Shown here in pieces: positions 48,291 through 57,183 of a DNA stretch of 64,000 nucleotides. Source of the stretch: Marinomonas balearica (GTDB lineage: Bacteria; Pseudomonadota; Gammaproteobacteria; Pseudomonadales; Marinomonadaceae). A program made the translations under genes and the position numbers. Positions within the stretch are counted from its first letter, which is position 1. The number at the start of each line of letters is the position of its first letter. The stretch is taken from assembly GCF_004362145.1 (NCBI RefSeq), contig NZ_SNXC01000011.1, positions 298,438 through 362,437 of the forward strand, read 5' to 3'. The notes beneath the pieces were generated by a model that saw nothing but the letters and a program-made list of their open reading frames with translations, did no database searches and had not been told where the DNA came from.

Positions 48291-48971
48291 ATGAGAACTC
48301 CGAAACATCTAAAATCTATGTTTGATGGTTGGCCTGAGTTGGTTTGCTTTGATCTGGATGGCACCTTGATCGACAGTGTGCCTGATATTTCCATCGCACT
48401 CGATATTGCATTGAAAAGTGTCGGAGCGCCGGAAGCGGGTGAAGAAAGAGCGCGAGGTTGGATTGGCTTTGGCTCCTCTAAGCTTATTTCGCAAGCACTT
48501 GAGTGGGCCGGGATCTCACAAGATGCTCACGCAGCGTGCTGTAGTACCTTTTTCGAAGCTTATTTTAATAGCGTCAGCACCAATACTACTTTGTATCCTA
48601 ATGTTGAAGCGCTACTTAAAGCCTTCAAGCATAATAGTGTGCCAATGGCGCTCATTACGAATAAACCAAGTGTGTTTGTGAAGCCTATATTGGATCACTT
48701 TGGGATAAGCGATTATTTCAGTTGGCAACTAGGGGGCGATACTCTTGATGAAAAGAAGCCATCACCTCTTCCGTTAATTCACTGCTCTGAATCTATCGAA
48801 GCAAATCCCGAACGCTGTTTAATGATTGGGGATTCCGTTGCCGATGCGAGAGCGGCACAGTCGGCGAATTTTAAAAGTGTCTTAGTGAGTTATGGCTATA
48901 ACCATGGAATCGAGCTCGCTACATTGAATCCCAATATCATAATTGATGATTTGGCTGAGCTTCTTATGTAG
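48291..48971 (+). CDS. gph: Phosphoglycolate phosphatase
   Basis: Gph dephosphorylates 2-phosphoglycolate, including that from DNA repair. HAD motif I is CFDLDGTLIDSVPDI, with ALITNKPSVFVKPIL (motif II region) and the MIGDSVADARAA motif IV. The 226 residues fit. The ATG at 48291 was chosen because AGTGGA lies about 8 nt upstream; a GTG nine bases earlier lacks a site. rpe-gph is a conserved pair, often followed by trpE, which is absent here. Confidence 0.95.
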   Translation: MRTPKHLKSMFDGWPELVCFDLDGTLIDSVPDISIALDIALKSVGAPEAGEERARGWIGFGSSKLISQALEWAGISQDAHAACCSTFFEAYFNSVSTNTTLYPNVEALLKAFKHNSVPMALITNKPSVFVKPILDHFGISDYFSWQLGGDTLDEKKPSPLPLIHCSESIEANPERCLMIGDSVADARAAQSANFKSVLVSYGYNHGIELATLNPNIIIDDLAELLM

Positions 48972-48976
48972 CGTTA

Positions 48977-49004
48977 AAAGACCCTGCTATTCAGGGTCTT
49001 TTTG
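48977..49004. terminator. Terminator after gph, overlapping the mscS-like 3' end
   Basis: AAAAGACCCTG / CAGGGTCTTTTT with a CTATT loop stops gph. The last codons and stop of the convergent MscS-type gene lie inside the right arm and loop, so the two 3' ends share this structure. Confidence 0.88.
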
Positions 49005-50069
49005 TATGTGCAGTGTCTGAGTTGGGAATGCGATTTCAGCACCTTCATTAGAAATAATATCCATTAATTTAAATAGAACGTCTTGCTTCACCTTATGGTA
49101 GGTTTTCCAGTCGATTGTTTTTGTAAATGTATAAATAAAGAAATCGAGTGATGACGGGCCAAACTGATTAAAATTAACCATATATATCTGCTTGGTATCC
49201 AAATCTGGGTGTAGCTCTATCATTTTTTTAACTTTTTCAACAATGATTGGAAGCTTGGCGGCATCATCGTATCGAATGCCAATGGTTTCCTTTATCCGGC
49301 GATTTGTCATACGAGAGGGGTTTTCAACGGATATGGTTGAAAAGGTCGCATTTGGGACGTAGAGCGGTCTTTTATCAAATGTTCGAATTCTCGTTTGTCG
49401 CCAACCAATATTTTCGACCGTACCTTCAATATCTTGATCGGGTGAACGCACCCAATCACCGACGGCGAAAGGTCTGTCTAGATAGATCATTAAGCCGCCA
49501 AAAAAGTTCGCTAATAAGTCTTTAGCGGCAAAACCGACTGCTATTCCGCCGACGCCACCAAACGCTAGAACCCCCGACATACTGTAACCAAGGGATTGCA
49601 TCACGATCAAAATAGCGATAATAACCACGGCAGCGCGCAGTAGTTTACTGACGGCACTTGCAGTCGTAACATCAACGGTTTTTTTGACCTTTCCCGGTGT
49701 GGTCAAAATGTTCTCGATTCCCTTGACGCAGCGCCACAAGAACCAAGATAACAGTAGAATGATGCCTATTTCACGACACAATGAAATGGCAGCATGAATG
49801 CGTTCATCAAACTCAGAGCGGAATATCTCTGCGATGATGTTTAAGCCCGCTAGCCAAATAAAAGCGATAGTGGGTCGTCTAGACGCTTTTACAAATAAAT
49901 GATCCCAAGGGTTTTTTGTCTTGGAAAACTGCAATTCGAGTCGCTTAAGTGTACGTTTAACAATGTAACTAGTAATAAAAGTGGCGAGCGAAACAATGCA
50001 CAACTGAATCATCCAGTACATTTGGGTTGCCTCAAAACCGAGATATGTCTGCAAATCCTGCCAGTTCAT
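48987..50069 (-). CDS. MscS-family mechanosensitive channel, YnaI-like
   Basis: This 360-residue inner-membrane protein has about five hydrophobic segments and the MscS pore and beta domains: SGVLAFGGVGGIAVGFAAKDLLANFFGG (pore helix with Gly/Ala pattern), DRPFAVGDWV and VENIGWRQTRIRTFDKR. The longer N-terminus resembles YnaI/YbdG-type channels rather than small MscS. Such channels release solutes on hypo-osmotic shock. It lies alone between gph and trpG. Confidence 0.9.
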   Translation of the reverse strand: MNWQDLQTYLGFEATQMYWMIQLCIVSLATFITSYIVKRTLKRLELQFSKTKNPWDHLFVKASRRPTIAFIWLAGLNIIAEIFRSEFDERIHAAISLCREIGIILLLSWFLWRCVKGIENILTTPGKVKKTVDVTTASAVSKLLRAAVVIIAILIVMQSLGYSMSGVLAFGGVGGIAVGFAAKDLLANFFGGLMIYLDRPFAVGDWVRSPDQDIEGTVENIGWRQTRIRTFDKRPLYVPNATFSTISVENPSRMTNRRIKETIGIRYDDAAKLPIIVEKVKKMIELHPDLDTKQIYMVNFNQFGPSSLDFFIYTFTKTIDWKTYHKVKQDVLFKLMDIISNEGAEIAFPTQTLHIQKDPE

Positions 50070-50256
50070 TTAATAGCCTTATTTATTCGGTGGATCATAA
50101 CGGTGTTTCTAGAAAAAATATCTTATCACTAATTGTTGAGTAATATTCAAGTCATATAGATAGAAGACAGTGATTAATTGACCGTGTAGAATGCGTTTCT
50201 TGCCTGGTGAGCTGCGACGCTCAATTTATGTGAACATGAGTTAATGAACTGCTTAT

Positions 50257-50835
50257 ATGCTACTGATGATTGACAATTTCGACTCTTTTACCTACAACCT
50301 AGTTCAGTATTTCAAGGAGCTGGGAGAGCAGGTTGAAGTTTATCGAAATGACAGTATAACCCTTGAAGAAATTGAGCGGCTCAACCCTACTCACATTGTT
50401 ATTTCCCCGGGACCTTGTACGCCAAACGAAGCGGGTATCTCTCTTGCTGTTATAGAGTATTTCGCAGGGAAAAAACCCATTTTGGGTATTTGCTTAGGAC
50501 ATCAAAGTATAGGGCAGGTCTTTGGCGGAAACGTGATTCGTGCTAAAACAATAATGCACGGAAAAACGTCTTCTATAAAGCATAATAACAACTCGGTGTT
50601 TCGTACATTACCCAGTCCTTATATCGCCACGCGTTACCACTCTTTAGTGTTGGAACGGTCTAGCTTGCCTGACTGTCTTGAAGTAACCGCTTGGACAGAA
50701 GATGAAAGTGGACAATTTGATGAAATCATGGGGATTCGACATCGTGAGCTGGATATTGAGGGCGTACAGTTTCACCCAGAATCTATTTTAACAGAACATG
50801 GTCATGCGTTATTGGCCAATTTTCTCAAACGTTAG
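50257..50835 (+). CDS. trpG: Anthranilate synthase component II (glutamine amidotransferase)
   Basis: TrpG supplies ammonia from glutamine to TrpE for anthranilate synthesis. The class I amidotransferase triad is visible: Cys79 in [16 protein letters not shown] and His/Glu in VQFHPESIL. The N-terminus [19 protein letters not shown] is typical. Length is 192. It could also serve as PabA in folate synthesis. It precedes trpD and trpC; trpE is not adjacent. Confidence 0.95.
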   Translation: MLLMIDNFDSFTYNLVQYFKELGEQVEVYRNDSITLEEIERLNPTHIVISPGPCTPNEAGISLAVIEYFAGKKPILGICLGHQSIGQVFGGNVIRAKTIMHGKTSSIKHNNNSVFRTLPSPYIATRYHSLVLERSSLPDCLEVTAWTEDESGQFDEIMGIRHRELDIEGVQFHPESILTEHGHALLANFLKR

Positions 50836-50848
50836 GAGTAAAAATCGA

Positions 50849-51886
50849 ATGGACATACAGAGTGCCATTGCGAAAGTCGTCGAACGACAAGACTTAACTG
50901 GCGAAGAAATGACGTCTGTCATGATGAAAGTGATGACTGGACAAGCCACGCCTGCCCAAATAGGAGGCTTTCTTATCGGTCTTCGCATGAAAGGCGAGAC
51001 AGTGACAGAAATTACCGCTGCGGCTCGAGTAATGCGGGAGCTGTCTACCAAAGTTGCACTCGACCTTGATCATGTTGTTGATACTTGTGGAACGGGCGGC
51101 GATGGAAGTAAGCTGTTTAATGTATCCACTGCGTCGGCATTTGTGGTTGCAGCAGCAGGAGGCAAAGTTGCCAAACACGGTGGGCGCTCCGTTTCATCAA
51201 AATCTGGAAGTGCGGATGTGTTGGAGCAAGCAGGCATTTATTTAGGGTTGAATGCAGAGGAAGTCAGCCGATGTGTAGACGAAATTGGCCTTGGATTTAT
51301 GTTCGCTCCTAATCATCACTCTGCGATGAAGCACGCTGTAGGGCCACGTAAAGAAATGGCGACCCGAACACTGTTTAACTTACTTGGTCCATTGACCAAC
51401 CCTGCTGGCGCAAAATCTCAGGTAATGGGAGTTTTTGGTAAGCAATGGGTTCGACCTATTGCGGAAGTACTGAAAGAGCTGGGCAGTGAGCATGTTATGG
51501 TTGTTCATTCAGAAGATGGCTTGGATGAAATAAGCATTGCGGCACCAACTTTTGTAGCTGAGCTTAAAAACGGTGAAATTAGCGAATACACAATTACACC
51601 AGAGCAGTTTAATATAGATATTCAGCCGTTAGATTCGGTGATGGCATTAGATGCTGAAGAGAGTCTTGCGTTGGTGAAATCTGCGTTAGAGGGTAAAGGC
51701 AAAGTAAACGCAGCGCGTGATATTGTCGCGATGAATGCGGGTGCTGCGATTTATGTTTCTGGTGTTGCGGATACATTGGCAGAAGGTGTTGCCATTGCAG
51801 AAGACGTTATTGGCGGTGGGATGGCCAAAGTAAAGTTGTCCGAATTGGCGAGCTTTACGCGTTGCTTTAAAACAATAGAAGAATAA
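50849..51886 (+). CDS. trpD: Anthranilate phosphoribosyltransferase
   Basis: TrpD joins anthranilate to PRPP. Motifs [20 protein letters not shown] and [19 protein letters not shown] (PRPP and magnesium binding), and [22 protein letters not shown], are clear. The 345 residues are standard for a free-standing TrpD. The ATG at 50849 follows GGAG by 11 nt; the earlier in-frame start overlaps trpG and is not needed. The gap to trpG is 13 bp. Confidence 0.97.
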   Translation: MDIQSAIAKVVERQDLTGEEMTSVMMKVMTGQATPAQIGGFLIGLRMKGETVTEITAAARVMRELSTKVALDLDHVVDTCGTGGDGSKLFNVSTASAFVVAAAGGKVAKHGGRSVSSKSGSADVLEQAGIYLGLNAEEVSRCVDEIGLGFMFAPNHHSAMKHAVGPRKEMATRTLFNLLGPLTNPAGAKSQVMGVFGKQWVRPIAEVLKELGSEHVMVVHSEDGLDEISIAAPTFVAELKNGEISEYTITPEQFNIDIQPLDSVMALDAEESLALVKSALEGKGKVNAARDIVAMNAGAAIYVSGVADTLAEGVAIAEDVIGGGMAKVKLSELASFTRCFKTIEE

Positions 51887-51913
51887 TTTAATACATTTGT
51901 TAGAGAACGAACT

Positions 51914-52726
51914 ATGCAAGTCGATACGCCTACGATTTTAAGAAAGATTATTGCTCGCAAATTCGAAGAGATTGAAGAGCGACAACAGCGCACTCCATAT
52001 TCCAATCTTGAGATTGCTGTCTCAGCTGCAAATGCTCACAATTCCCCGCGCGGGTTTGCAAAAGCGCTACGCTCCCGCGTATCGCAAGGTAAAGCGGCTG
52101 TGATCGCAGAAATAAAAAAAGCTTCTCCAAGTAAAGGGGTTCTTCGTGAGCATTTTGTGCCAAAAGATATTGCGAAATCCTATGAGAGAGGTGGCGCAGC
52201 GTGCTTATCGGTACTTACAGATAAAGACTTCTTCCAAGGCGACGAAGAGTATTTGGTTGAGGCTCGATCTGCGTGTGAATTGCCTGTGATCCGAAAAGAC
52301 TTTCTTGTAGATGAATATCAGGTTATGGAAGCTAGAGCCATTGGTGCGGATTGTATTCTTTTGATCGCGGCGTGCCTGTCGGGCGAACGATTAAAAAAGT
52401 TGGATGCATTAGCTCGTGATCTTGGAATGGACGTATTGGTCGAAGTACATAATCGAGCGGAGCTCGATTTGGCTTTAGAGTATACCGAAACCGAGTTACT
52501 AGGTATTAACAACCGCGACTTGCATACGTTTGAATTAAGTCTTCAGCACACATTTGAGTTGATGGGGCACGTACCAAAAGATAAGCTTATTGTGACTGAG
52601 AGCGGTATTCACACTCGCGATGATGTTGCTGCTATGAGAGAAAACGATATTCATACCTTCTTAGTTGGTGAAGCGTTTATGAGAGCGGATAACCCCGGTG
52701 AAAAGTTAGCAGAGTTGTTTAAATAA
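51914..52726 (+). CDS. trpC: Indole-3-glycerol phosphate synthase
   Basis: TrpC closes the indole ring. The TIM-barrel motifs [42 protein letters not shown] and [10 protein letters not shown] are present, with catalytic Lys and Glu in these blocks. The 270 residues correspond to a single TrpC without the fused TrpF of enterics. It follows trpD by 27 bp and ends the trpGDC operon. Confidence 0.97.
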   Translation: MQVDTPTILRKIIARKFEEIEERQQRTPYSNLEIAVSAANAHNSPRGFAKALRSRVSQGKAAVIAEIKKASPSKGVLREHFVPKDIAKSYERGGAACLSVLTDKDFFQGDEEYLVEARSACELPVIRKDFLVDEYQVMEARAIGADCILLIAACLSGERLKKLDALARDLGMDVLVEVHNRAELDLALEYTETELLGINNRDLHTFELSLQHTFELMGHVPKDKLIVTESGIHTRDDVAAMRENDIHTFLVGEAFMRADNPGEKLAELFK

Positions 52727-52762
52727 ACGCTGTTCTTATTTCACGGAGCAAAGGGAAAAAAT

Positions 52763-53170
52763 ATGAAAACAAGTGTTAGTTGGCAGCAAGATGTGCATTT
52801 TTCTGCTGAAACTGGATCTGGCTTTAATGTCGAAATAGATGGCAACCAAGAAGCTGGGCCTCGTCCAATGGAATTGATTCTGGCTGGGTTGGGAGGGTGT
52901 ACCTCTTATGATGTTGTCAATATTCTTAAAAAATCTAGACAAGATGTTGTTTCTTGCATCGCTCATGTGGACGCGGATCGGGCGGACACTGTGCCTTCTG
53001 TGTTTACAGAGATACGCGTGCATTTTGTTGTATCAGGGCGCAAAATTAAAGAGAGTGTTGTCGCTCGTGCTGTAAAGCTTTCGGCAGAAGAGTATTGCTC
53101 TGCCTCGCTTATGTTGGAGCGTGGCGGCGTGAATATCGTGCACAGCTATGAAGTTGTAGAAGTGGAATAA
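52763..53170 (+). CDS. yhfA: OsmC-family protein, YhfA type
   Basis: The 135-residue protein follows E. coli YhfA along its length: ARPMELILAGLGGCTSYDVV-like core (GPRPMELILAGLGGCTSYDV), SRQDVVSCIAHVDADRAD and LSAEEYCSASLMLERGGVNI. OsmC proteins use two cysteines (here in GGCTSYD and EEYCSAS) to reduce organic peroxides; YhfA's own substrate is not known. It follows trpC by 36 bp and may share its transcript. A terminator follows. Confidence 0.9.
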   Translation: MKTSVSWQQDVHFSAETGSGFNVEIDGNQEAGPRPMELILAGLGGCTSYDVVNILKKSRQDVVSCIAHVDADRADTVPSVFTEIRVHFVVSGRKIKESVVARAVKLSAEEYCSASLMLERGGVNIVHSYEVVEVE

Positions 53171-53211
53171 ACGCTGTTAGCGTTCTTTTAACTATAGTTG
53201 GTTGCAAATAT

Positions 53212-53242
53212 AAGTCAGATGGGAAACCGTCTGGCTTTTTTT
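53212..53242 (+). terminator. Rho-independent terminator after the YhfA-type gene
   Basis: AAGTCAGATGG pairs with CCGTCTGGCTT (two G-U pairs) around GAAA, followed by seven T. Confidence 0.85.
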
Positions 53243-53278
53243 ATGGATGGAATTTTGCTGGTGGAAGTGAGTTGAGCA

Positions 53279-53354
53279 TGGCGTCCCCACCAGGACTCGA
53301 ACCTGGAATAGCTGCTTAGGAGGCGGCCGGTATATCCTGTTTACCTATGGGGAC
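53279..53354 (-). tRNA. tRNA-Arg with anticodon CCU
   Basis: The minus-strand sequence folds into a 76-nt cloverleaf with encoded CCA. The acceptor stem GTCCCCA / TGGGGAC is perfect, and the D stem GGTA / TACC and T stem CCAGG / CCTGG also pair. The anticodon loop CTCCTAA gives anticodon CCU, reading AGG. The anticodon stem GCCGC / GCAGC contains a central C-A mismatch. The overall sequence resembles E. coli tRNA-Arg(CCU). Confidence 0.95.
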
Positions 53355-53456
53355 AATGCTTCTGAGCAAGTCAGACTTCGGGATTATAATGATAAAATTT
53401 GAGATATCAAATAGTTAGCTAATCAGAAGATGGAAGTTGTCGAGGATATGGGAGAA

Positions 53457-53933
53457 CTACGCTCTACCGAGAGTGTGTTTACTGCTAATGGGTCTAGTAC
53501 CACCTGATTGCGTGTACACCTTGTTTTTGTGATGGTGTCCTTGAAGCATCTCAAGTAACGCTTTGTCCCTTTTCTGCACGGTATTCAGGACTTTTGCATT
53601 GGTGTCGTTGACGAGTTTGCATTTTGATAAAAGAGATTCGCATTCTTCAACGAGTAATTTAACGTCATCCATTCGGTCTTGTTCAGCTAACCATTTTTTA
53701 AAATCATAGGTGTCTTGATTTTTTTTATTGATGATGCTGAATTTTTTCAGTGTTTCGAAATATTTATGCGTTAAGTTATCGATGTTATCGAGGAGGTTTT
53801 TTTTGCGAGAAGCAACCAGTGTGATTCTTTGTGAATCTTTGATTGCTAGAGCCGAGCGCTCTTTTTCAAGTAGCTCTTCAAGCTCTAGCAAACTGTCTTT
53901 TATTTTCGAGAAGATCGGGGCCAGCGGAATCAT
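53457..53933 (-). CDS. flgN: Flagellar secretion chaperone FlgN
   Basis: FlgN chaperones the hook-filament junction proteins FlgK and FlgL before export. The 158-residue protein is almost all helical and charged, with KDSLLELEELLEKERSALAI and ASRKKNLLDNIDNLTHKY matching the family pattern. Sequence identity in this family is low, so the position directly downstream of flgM (13 bp) is the main support. It is cotranscribed from the sigma-28 promoter upstream of flgM. Confidence 0.88.
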   Translation of the reverse strand: MIPLAPIFSKIKDSLLELEELLEKERSALAIKDSQRITLVASRKKNLLDNIDNLTHKYFETLKKFSIINKKNQDTYDFKKWLAEQDRMDDVKLLVEECESLLSKCKLVNDTNAKVLNTVQKRDKALLEMLQGHHHKNKVYTQSGGTRPISSKHTLGRA

Positions 53934-53946
53934 AAAATTCTATTAA

Positions 53947-54261
53947 CTAAAAAAGTGAATCCATTGCAACTAGGTTGCTTGCTAATTTTTCAGTGTCGAT
54001 TTTATATTCGCCAGCAGCAAGAGCCTGTTTTATTTGTTCAACTTTATCCAAGTCGACTTCTGGAGTATTCTCCAATGACGCTTGGCTGCTTTGTAACGAC
54101 TGAGCCGTACCGCTAAGTTGAACGGTATCTTCTGATAACGTTTCTTTTGCGCTTACATTTGTGCCAGAAGAAGTATTGCTTTCAACAACATTCTCTTTCT
54201 GGACTTTTTCATTTTTGCCTAAAGTGGTTTGATTTCCTAGGCCTGAAATATTAATCGCCAT
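53947..54261 (-). CDS. flgM: Anti-sigma-28 factor FlgM
   Basis: FlgM binds FliA (sigma-28) until the hook-basal body is complete and FlgM is exported. The 104 residues have an unstructured Ser/Thr/Asn-rich N-terminus and the conserved C-terminal FliA-binding helices (VDLDKVEQIKQALAAGEYKI, DTEKLASNLVAMD). A consensus sigma-28 promoter lies about 35 bp upstream, so FlgM is part of its own feedback loop. It sits between flgA and flgN as in most gammaproteobacteria. Confidence 0.95.
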   Translation of the reverse strand: MAINISGLGNQTTLGKNEKVQKENVVESNTSSGTNVSAKETLSEDTVQLSGTAQSLQSSQASLENTPEVDLDKVEQIKQALAAGEYKIDTEKLASNLVAMDSLF

Positions 54262-54294
54262 GATTTGCCTCCGCTAGCACTGCCTCTGACCACT

Positions 54295-54321
54295 TTATCG
54301 ACACCCAAACAAAAAACTTTA
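54295..54321 (-). promoter_or_regulatory. Sigma-28 (FliA) promoter of flgM-flgN
   Basis: On the minus strand TAAAGTTT is followed after exactly 11 nt by GTCGATAA, against the consensus TAAAGTTT-N11-GCCGATAA (one mismatch). It points to flgM. Confidence 0.92.
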
Positions 54322-54359
54322 ATAAATTTTTCGACAAATTCTGGCTGTAGACGAAGTAA

Positions 54360-55055
54360 TCAATAGTTTACAAGAACTTCGCTATCACTGACAACTTTTC
54401 CGTATACAATTCGCCCAGAACTTACGTTTTTAACTCTTATTTGTTGTCCTTTAACTCCGTTTTCCATCGCTGTACCGTTCATTTTTACACTGATGAGACC
54501 ACTTTGAGCAATAATAAGCACCCTAGCGCCTTTTTTTACAAGAATTGGCTGCTTTGTAATTGAGTCCGTGATAAAAGTGTTTATACGGATGTTGCGAGAC
54601 GCAATAAGTCCATAAGGCGGTGTTTTTAAAGTATAAATATGGCCTCGAATTGTTGTAATATCGACTTTTCCTATGGTTGTATTGCTTGATGTGATGGCAG
54701 TTCCGCGACTAATCGGAGTGGACGCCTTAATTCCATCGATTAAAATGGATTGAGATACGGGAATAAATGACTTCCAAGTAGGAGAAAGGCAGCTGATCGC
54801 ATAGTTTGTGCGTTTGGTTGCATTTGGGCGCTGGTTTTCTATTTTTATAGGTTGATTGCATTTGGGTAGATAATTTAATGCAACGGTATTTGATAGTTCT
54901 ATTTTTATTTCTGCGCCTTGATAGATATTTGAAAGCCTTGGAATCTCATATTCATTGATGAACTGTTGTAATTGCGTAGCGATTTGTGACGCATAGGAGC
55001 AGTTATTGAAAAATATGAGTAGGATAAGGATAGTGAATCGATAAAGTGAATCCAT
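54360..55055 (-). CDS. flgA: Flagellar P-ring assembly chaperone FlgA
   Basis: FlgA is a periplasmic chaperone for FlgI during P-ring formation. The 231 residues begin with a signal peptide (FTILILLIFFNNCSYAS) and end with the SAF-like domain (PISRGTAITSSNTTIGKVDI, ILVKKGARVLIIAQSG, GKVVSDSEVLV). It lies upstream of flgM with a 98-bp gap holding the sigma-28 promoter, and is divergent from cheV. Confidence 0.93.
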   Translation of the reverse strand: MDSLYRFTILILLIFFNNCSYASQIATQLQQFINEYEIPRLSNIYQGAEIKIELSNTVALNYLPKCNQPIKIENQRPNATKRTNYAISCLSPTWKSFIPVSQSILIDGIKASTPISRGTAITSSNTTIGKVDITTIRGHIYTLKTPPYGLIASRNIRINTFITDSITKQPILVKKGARVLIIAQSGLISVKMNGTAMENGVKGQQIRVKNVSSGRIVYGKVVSDSEVLVNY

Positions 55056-55112
55056 TGTTCGCTCTTTGTTAAATTACATGAGTTGTAACAAGGTATTAGT
55101 AAAATGATTAAA

Positions 55113-55155
55113 ATCACTCTATCATTGGTTCTAAGTAATTCACAATGATAGTGAT
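55113..55155. repeat. Imperfect inverted repeat between flgA and cheV
   Basis: ATCACTCTATCATTG (55113-55127) is matched by CAATGATAGTGAT (55143-55155), with two extra bases in the left arm and a 15-nt loop. It lies in the divergent promoter region and could be an operator or a leader hairpin of cheV. Confidence 0.45.
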
Positions 55156-55188
55156 GTTCAATAGACATGTGCACTTCAGGAGGCATGT

Positions 55189-56127
55189 ATGGCTGGAGTT
55201 CTCGATAGTGTTAATCAGCGCACTCAATTAGTCGGAGAGAACCGCCTAGAGTTACTTCTTTTCCGCCTAAATGGCAAACAGATTTATGGAATAAACGTAT
55301 TTAAAGTGAAAGAGGTGCTTCAATGTCCAAAGTTGACAACGATGCCTCATAGTAGCTCAGTCGTTCGTGGGGTTGCTCATATCCGTGGCGGTACCATTCC
55401 AATTTTGGATTTGGGACTAGCGACGGGTGCAAGCCCAATTGAAAATATTGACCAGTGTTTTGTTATTATTACAGAATACAATCGCCGCATTCAAGGGTTC
55501 TTGGTTCGTGGGGTTGAGCGTATTGTTAATATGAACTGGAGTGATATTCAGCCGCCACCGAAAGGCTTGTCGAACGATAACTACCTAACAGCAGTCTGTC
55601 AGGTAGAGAAGGAGATGGTTGAGATAATCGACGTAGAGCAAATACTGTCGGAAGTCGCACCTACTAGACAACATATTTCAGAAGGTATTGTTACTGGCGA
55701 AGTACAAGAAAACGCCAAGCAACACCATATTCTTATCGTAGACGATTCTTCTGTTGCTCGTAAGCAGATAAAACGTTGTATGGAAGATGTGGGTTTTGCG
55801 ACAACCGTTCTTTGTGATGGATTGGAAGCAATTACCTACTTGAAAAATCTTGTTGATGAAGGCGTTGATATCACATCACAGTTCTCGATGGTTATTTCTG
55901 ACATTGAGATGCCTGAGATGGATGGTTATACGTTAACGACTGAAGTTCGAAACGACAGTCGATTACAAGACTTATTTATTTTGTTACACACTTCTTTGAG
56001 TGGCGTATTTAACGAAGCAATGGTTAAAAAAGTAGGTGCTGATGGCTTCTTGGCGAAATTCCAGCCAGACGAATTAGCCCGAATTGCAATTGAAACCGTT
56101 GAAGCTAAAGAAAGCCTAGAGGCGTAA
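55189..56127 (+). CDS. cheV: Chemotaxis protein CheV
   Basis: CheV couples chemoreceptors to CheA and can be phosphorylated as a sink or adaptation switch. The 312 residues have an N-terminal CheW-like domain (about residues 1-155; ELLLFRLNGKQIYGINVFKV, VRGVAHIRGGTIPILDL) and a C-terminal receiver domain with phospho-acceptor Asp near residue 237 (MVISDIEMPEMDGYTL). The start has a very strong CAGGAGG site. cheR follows after 80 bp. Confidence 0.95.
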   Translation: MAGVLDSVNQRTQLVGENRLELLLFRLNGKQIYGINVFKVKEVLQCPKLTTMPHSSSVVRGVAHIRGGTIPILDLGLATGASPIENIDQCFVIITEYNRRIQGFLVRGVERIVNMNWSDIQPPPKGLSNDNYLTAVCQVEKEMVEIIDVEQILSEVAPTRQHISEGIVTGEVQENAKQHHILIVDDSSVARKQIKRCMEDVGFATTVLCDGLEAITYLKNLVDEGVDITSQFSMVISDIEMPEMDGYTLTTEVRNDSRLQDLFILLHTSLSGVFNEAMVKKVGADGFLAKFQPDELARIAIETVEAKESLEA

Positions 56128-56151
56128 TGACACCTCTGTTTTGGAGTTTTG

Positions 56152-56178
56152 TTGGTGCATAACATATTGGTGCATAAC
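56152..56178 (+). repeat. 12-bp direct repeat upstream of cheR
   Basis: TTGGTGCATAAC occurs at 56152-56163 and 56167-56178, a 15-bp period in the cheV-cheR gap. It may be a duplicated binding site or a slippage product. Confidence 0.45.
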
Positions 56179-56207
56179 GTAGTATTGGCTTTTGTTAGGG
56201 GGTATAA

Positions 56208-57038
56208 ATGTTCAGTAGTACAAATGTAATTACCCCTGCTGGATACGATCGATTTCGAAAGTATTTACAAAAAGTATGTGGCATTTCTCTAAGTGAAAAT
56301 AAGCAATATTTGGTTGCAAGTCGCTTAGGGAAGTTGTTGGAAAGGGAAGGTTATAATCGAATTGAAGCGCTTGTCGATACATTAGAAGTGGGTCGCAATA
56401 AAGCGCTGAAAGAAGAAGTTATTAACGCAATGACGACAAACGAAACACTTTGGTTTCGAGACAGTCATCCCTTTAACATACTGAGAGAGAAGATCTTACC
56501 TGAGATGAAAGATAGGCCTTTGAAAATATGGTCTGCCGCTTCGTCAACGGGTCAGGAACCTTATTCCATCAGTATGGTGATTGAAGAATTTAAGGCTTCA
56601 AAACCGGGTATACTTAGGCCAGGCGAACGTATCGTTGCCACCGATATATGTACTAATATTTTACAGCATGCAAAACAGGCCGAATACGACAGCTTAGCGA
56701 TTGCTCGCGGCTTGGGTGCGGATATGCAGCGAAAATACTTTGATAAAGTCAATGATTCTAGCTGGCGCGTAAAGCGTAACCTATCCTCAAGAGTTGAGTT
56801 TAAATTTTTAAACTTGATCGAGCCGTTCAGTACGCTAGGAAAGTTCGATGTTATTTTCTGTCGTAATGTGTTGATCTACTTTACTGCGGAAACAAAACTC
56901 GATATTTTGCGTAGAATGCATTCTTGCCTTAATCCTGGTGGTTATCTTTTTCTTGGTGGATCGGAAGCCCTGAGCGGTCTTTCTTCTCACTTTGATATTG
57001 TTCAATGCCACCCTGGAATTGTTTATAAGGCGAAGTGA
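56208..57038 (+). CDS. cheR: Chemotaxis protein methyltransferase CheR
   Basis: CheR methylates glutamates on chemoreceptors using SAM. The 276 residues hold the N-terminal helical domain (YDRFRKYLQKVCGISLSENK), the motif MTTNETLWFRDSHPF, the SAM region IWSAASSTGQEPYSISMV, VATDICTNIL, and the C-terminal FDVIFCRNVLIYF and YLFLGGSEAL. Length fits the family. It follows cheV, a conserved pairing next to flgAMN. Confidence 0.96.
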   Translation: MFSSTNVITPAGYDRFRKYLQKVCGISLSENKQYLVASRLGKLLEREGYNRIEALVDTLEVGRNKALKEEVINAMTTNETLWFRDSHPFNILREKILPEMKDRPLKIWSAASSTGQEPYSISMVIEEFKASKPGILRPGERIVATDICTNILQHAKQAEYDSLAIARGLGADMQRKYFDKVNDSSWRVKRNLSSRVEFKFLNLIEPFSTLGKFDVIFCRNVLIYFTAETKLDILRRMHSCLNPGGYLFLGGSEALSGLSSHFDIVQCHPGIVYKAK

Positions 57039-57121
57039 TGCCAACAAAATTTTATTGAGTGCGTTCTGAAAGGGCGTGTGAGATTGAGTTTGCTAAAAAC
57101 GTTTATTGGTCGCTTTAGAAT

Positions 57122-57156
57122 AAAAACCCTATGATAGTAATATCGTAGGGTTTTTT
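57122..57156. terminator. Terminator between cheR and the thioesterase gene
   Basis: AAAACCCTATGATA pairs with TATCGTAGGGTTTT (one G-U) around GTAA, followed by T and preceded by A, so it can serve both convergent genes. Confidence 0.87.
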
Positions 57157-57183
57157 GCTTTTCAGGGTCGAAATGTGTTGTGC

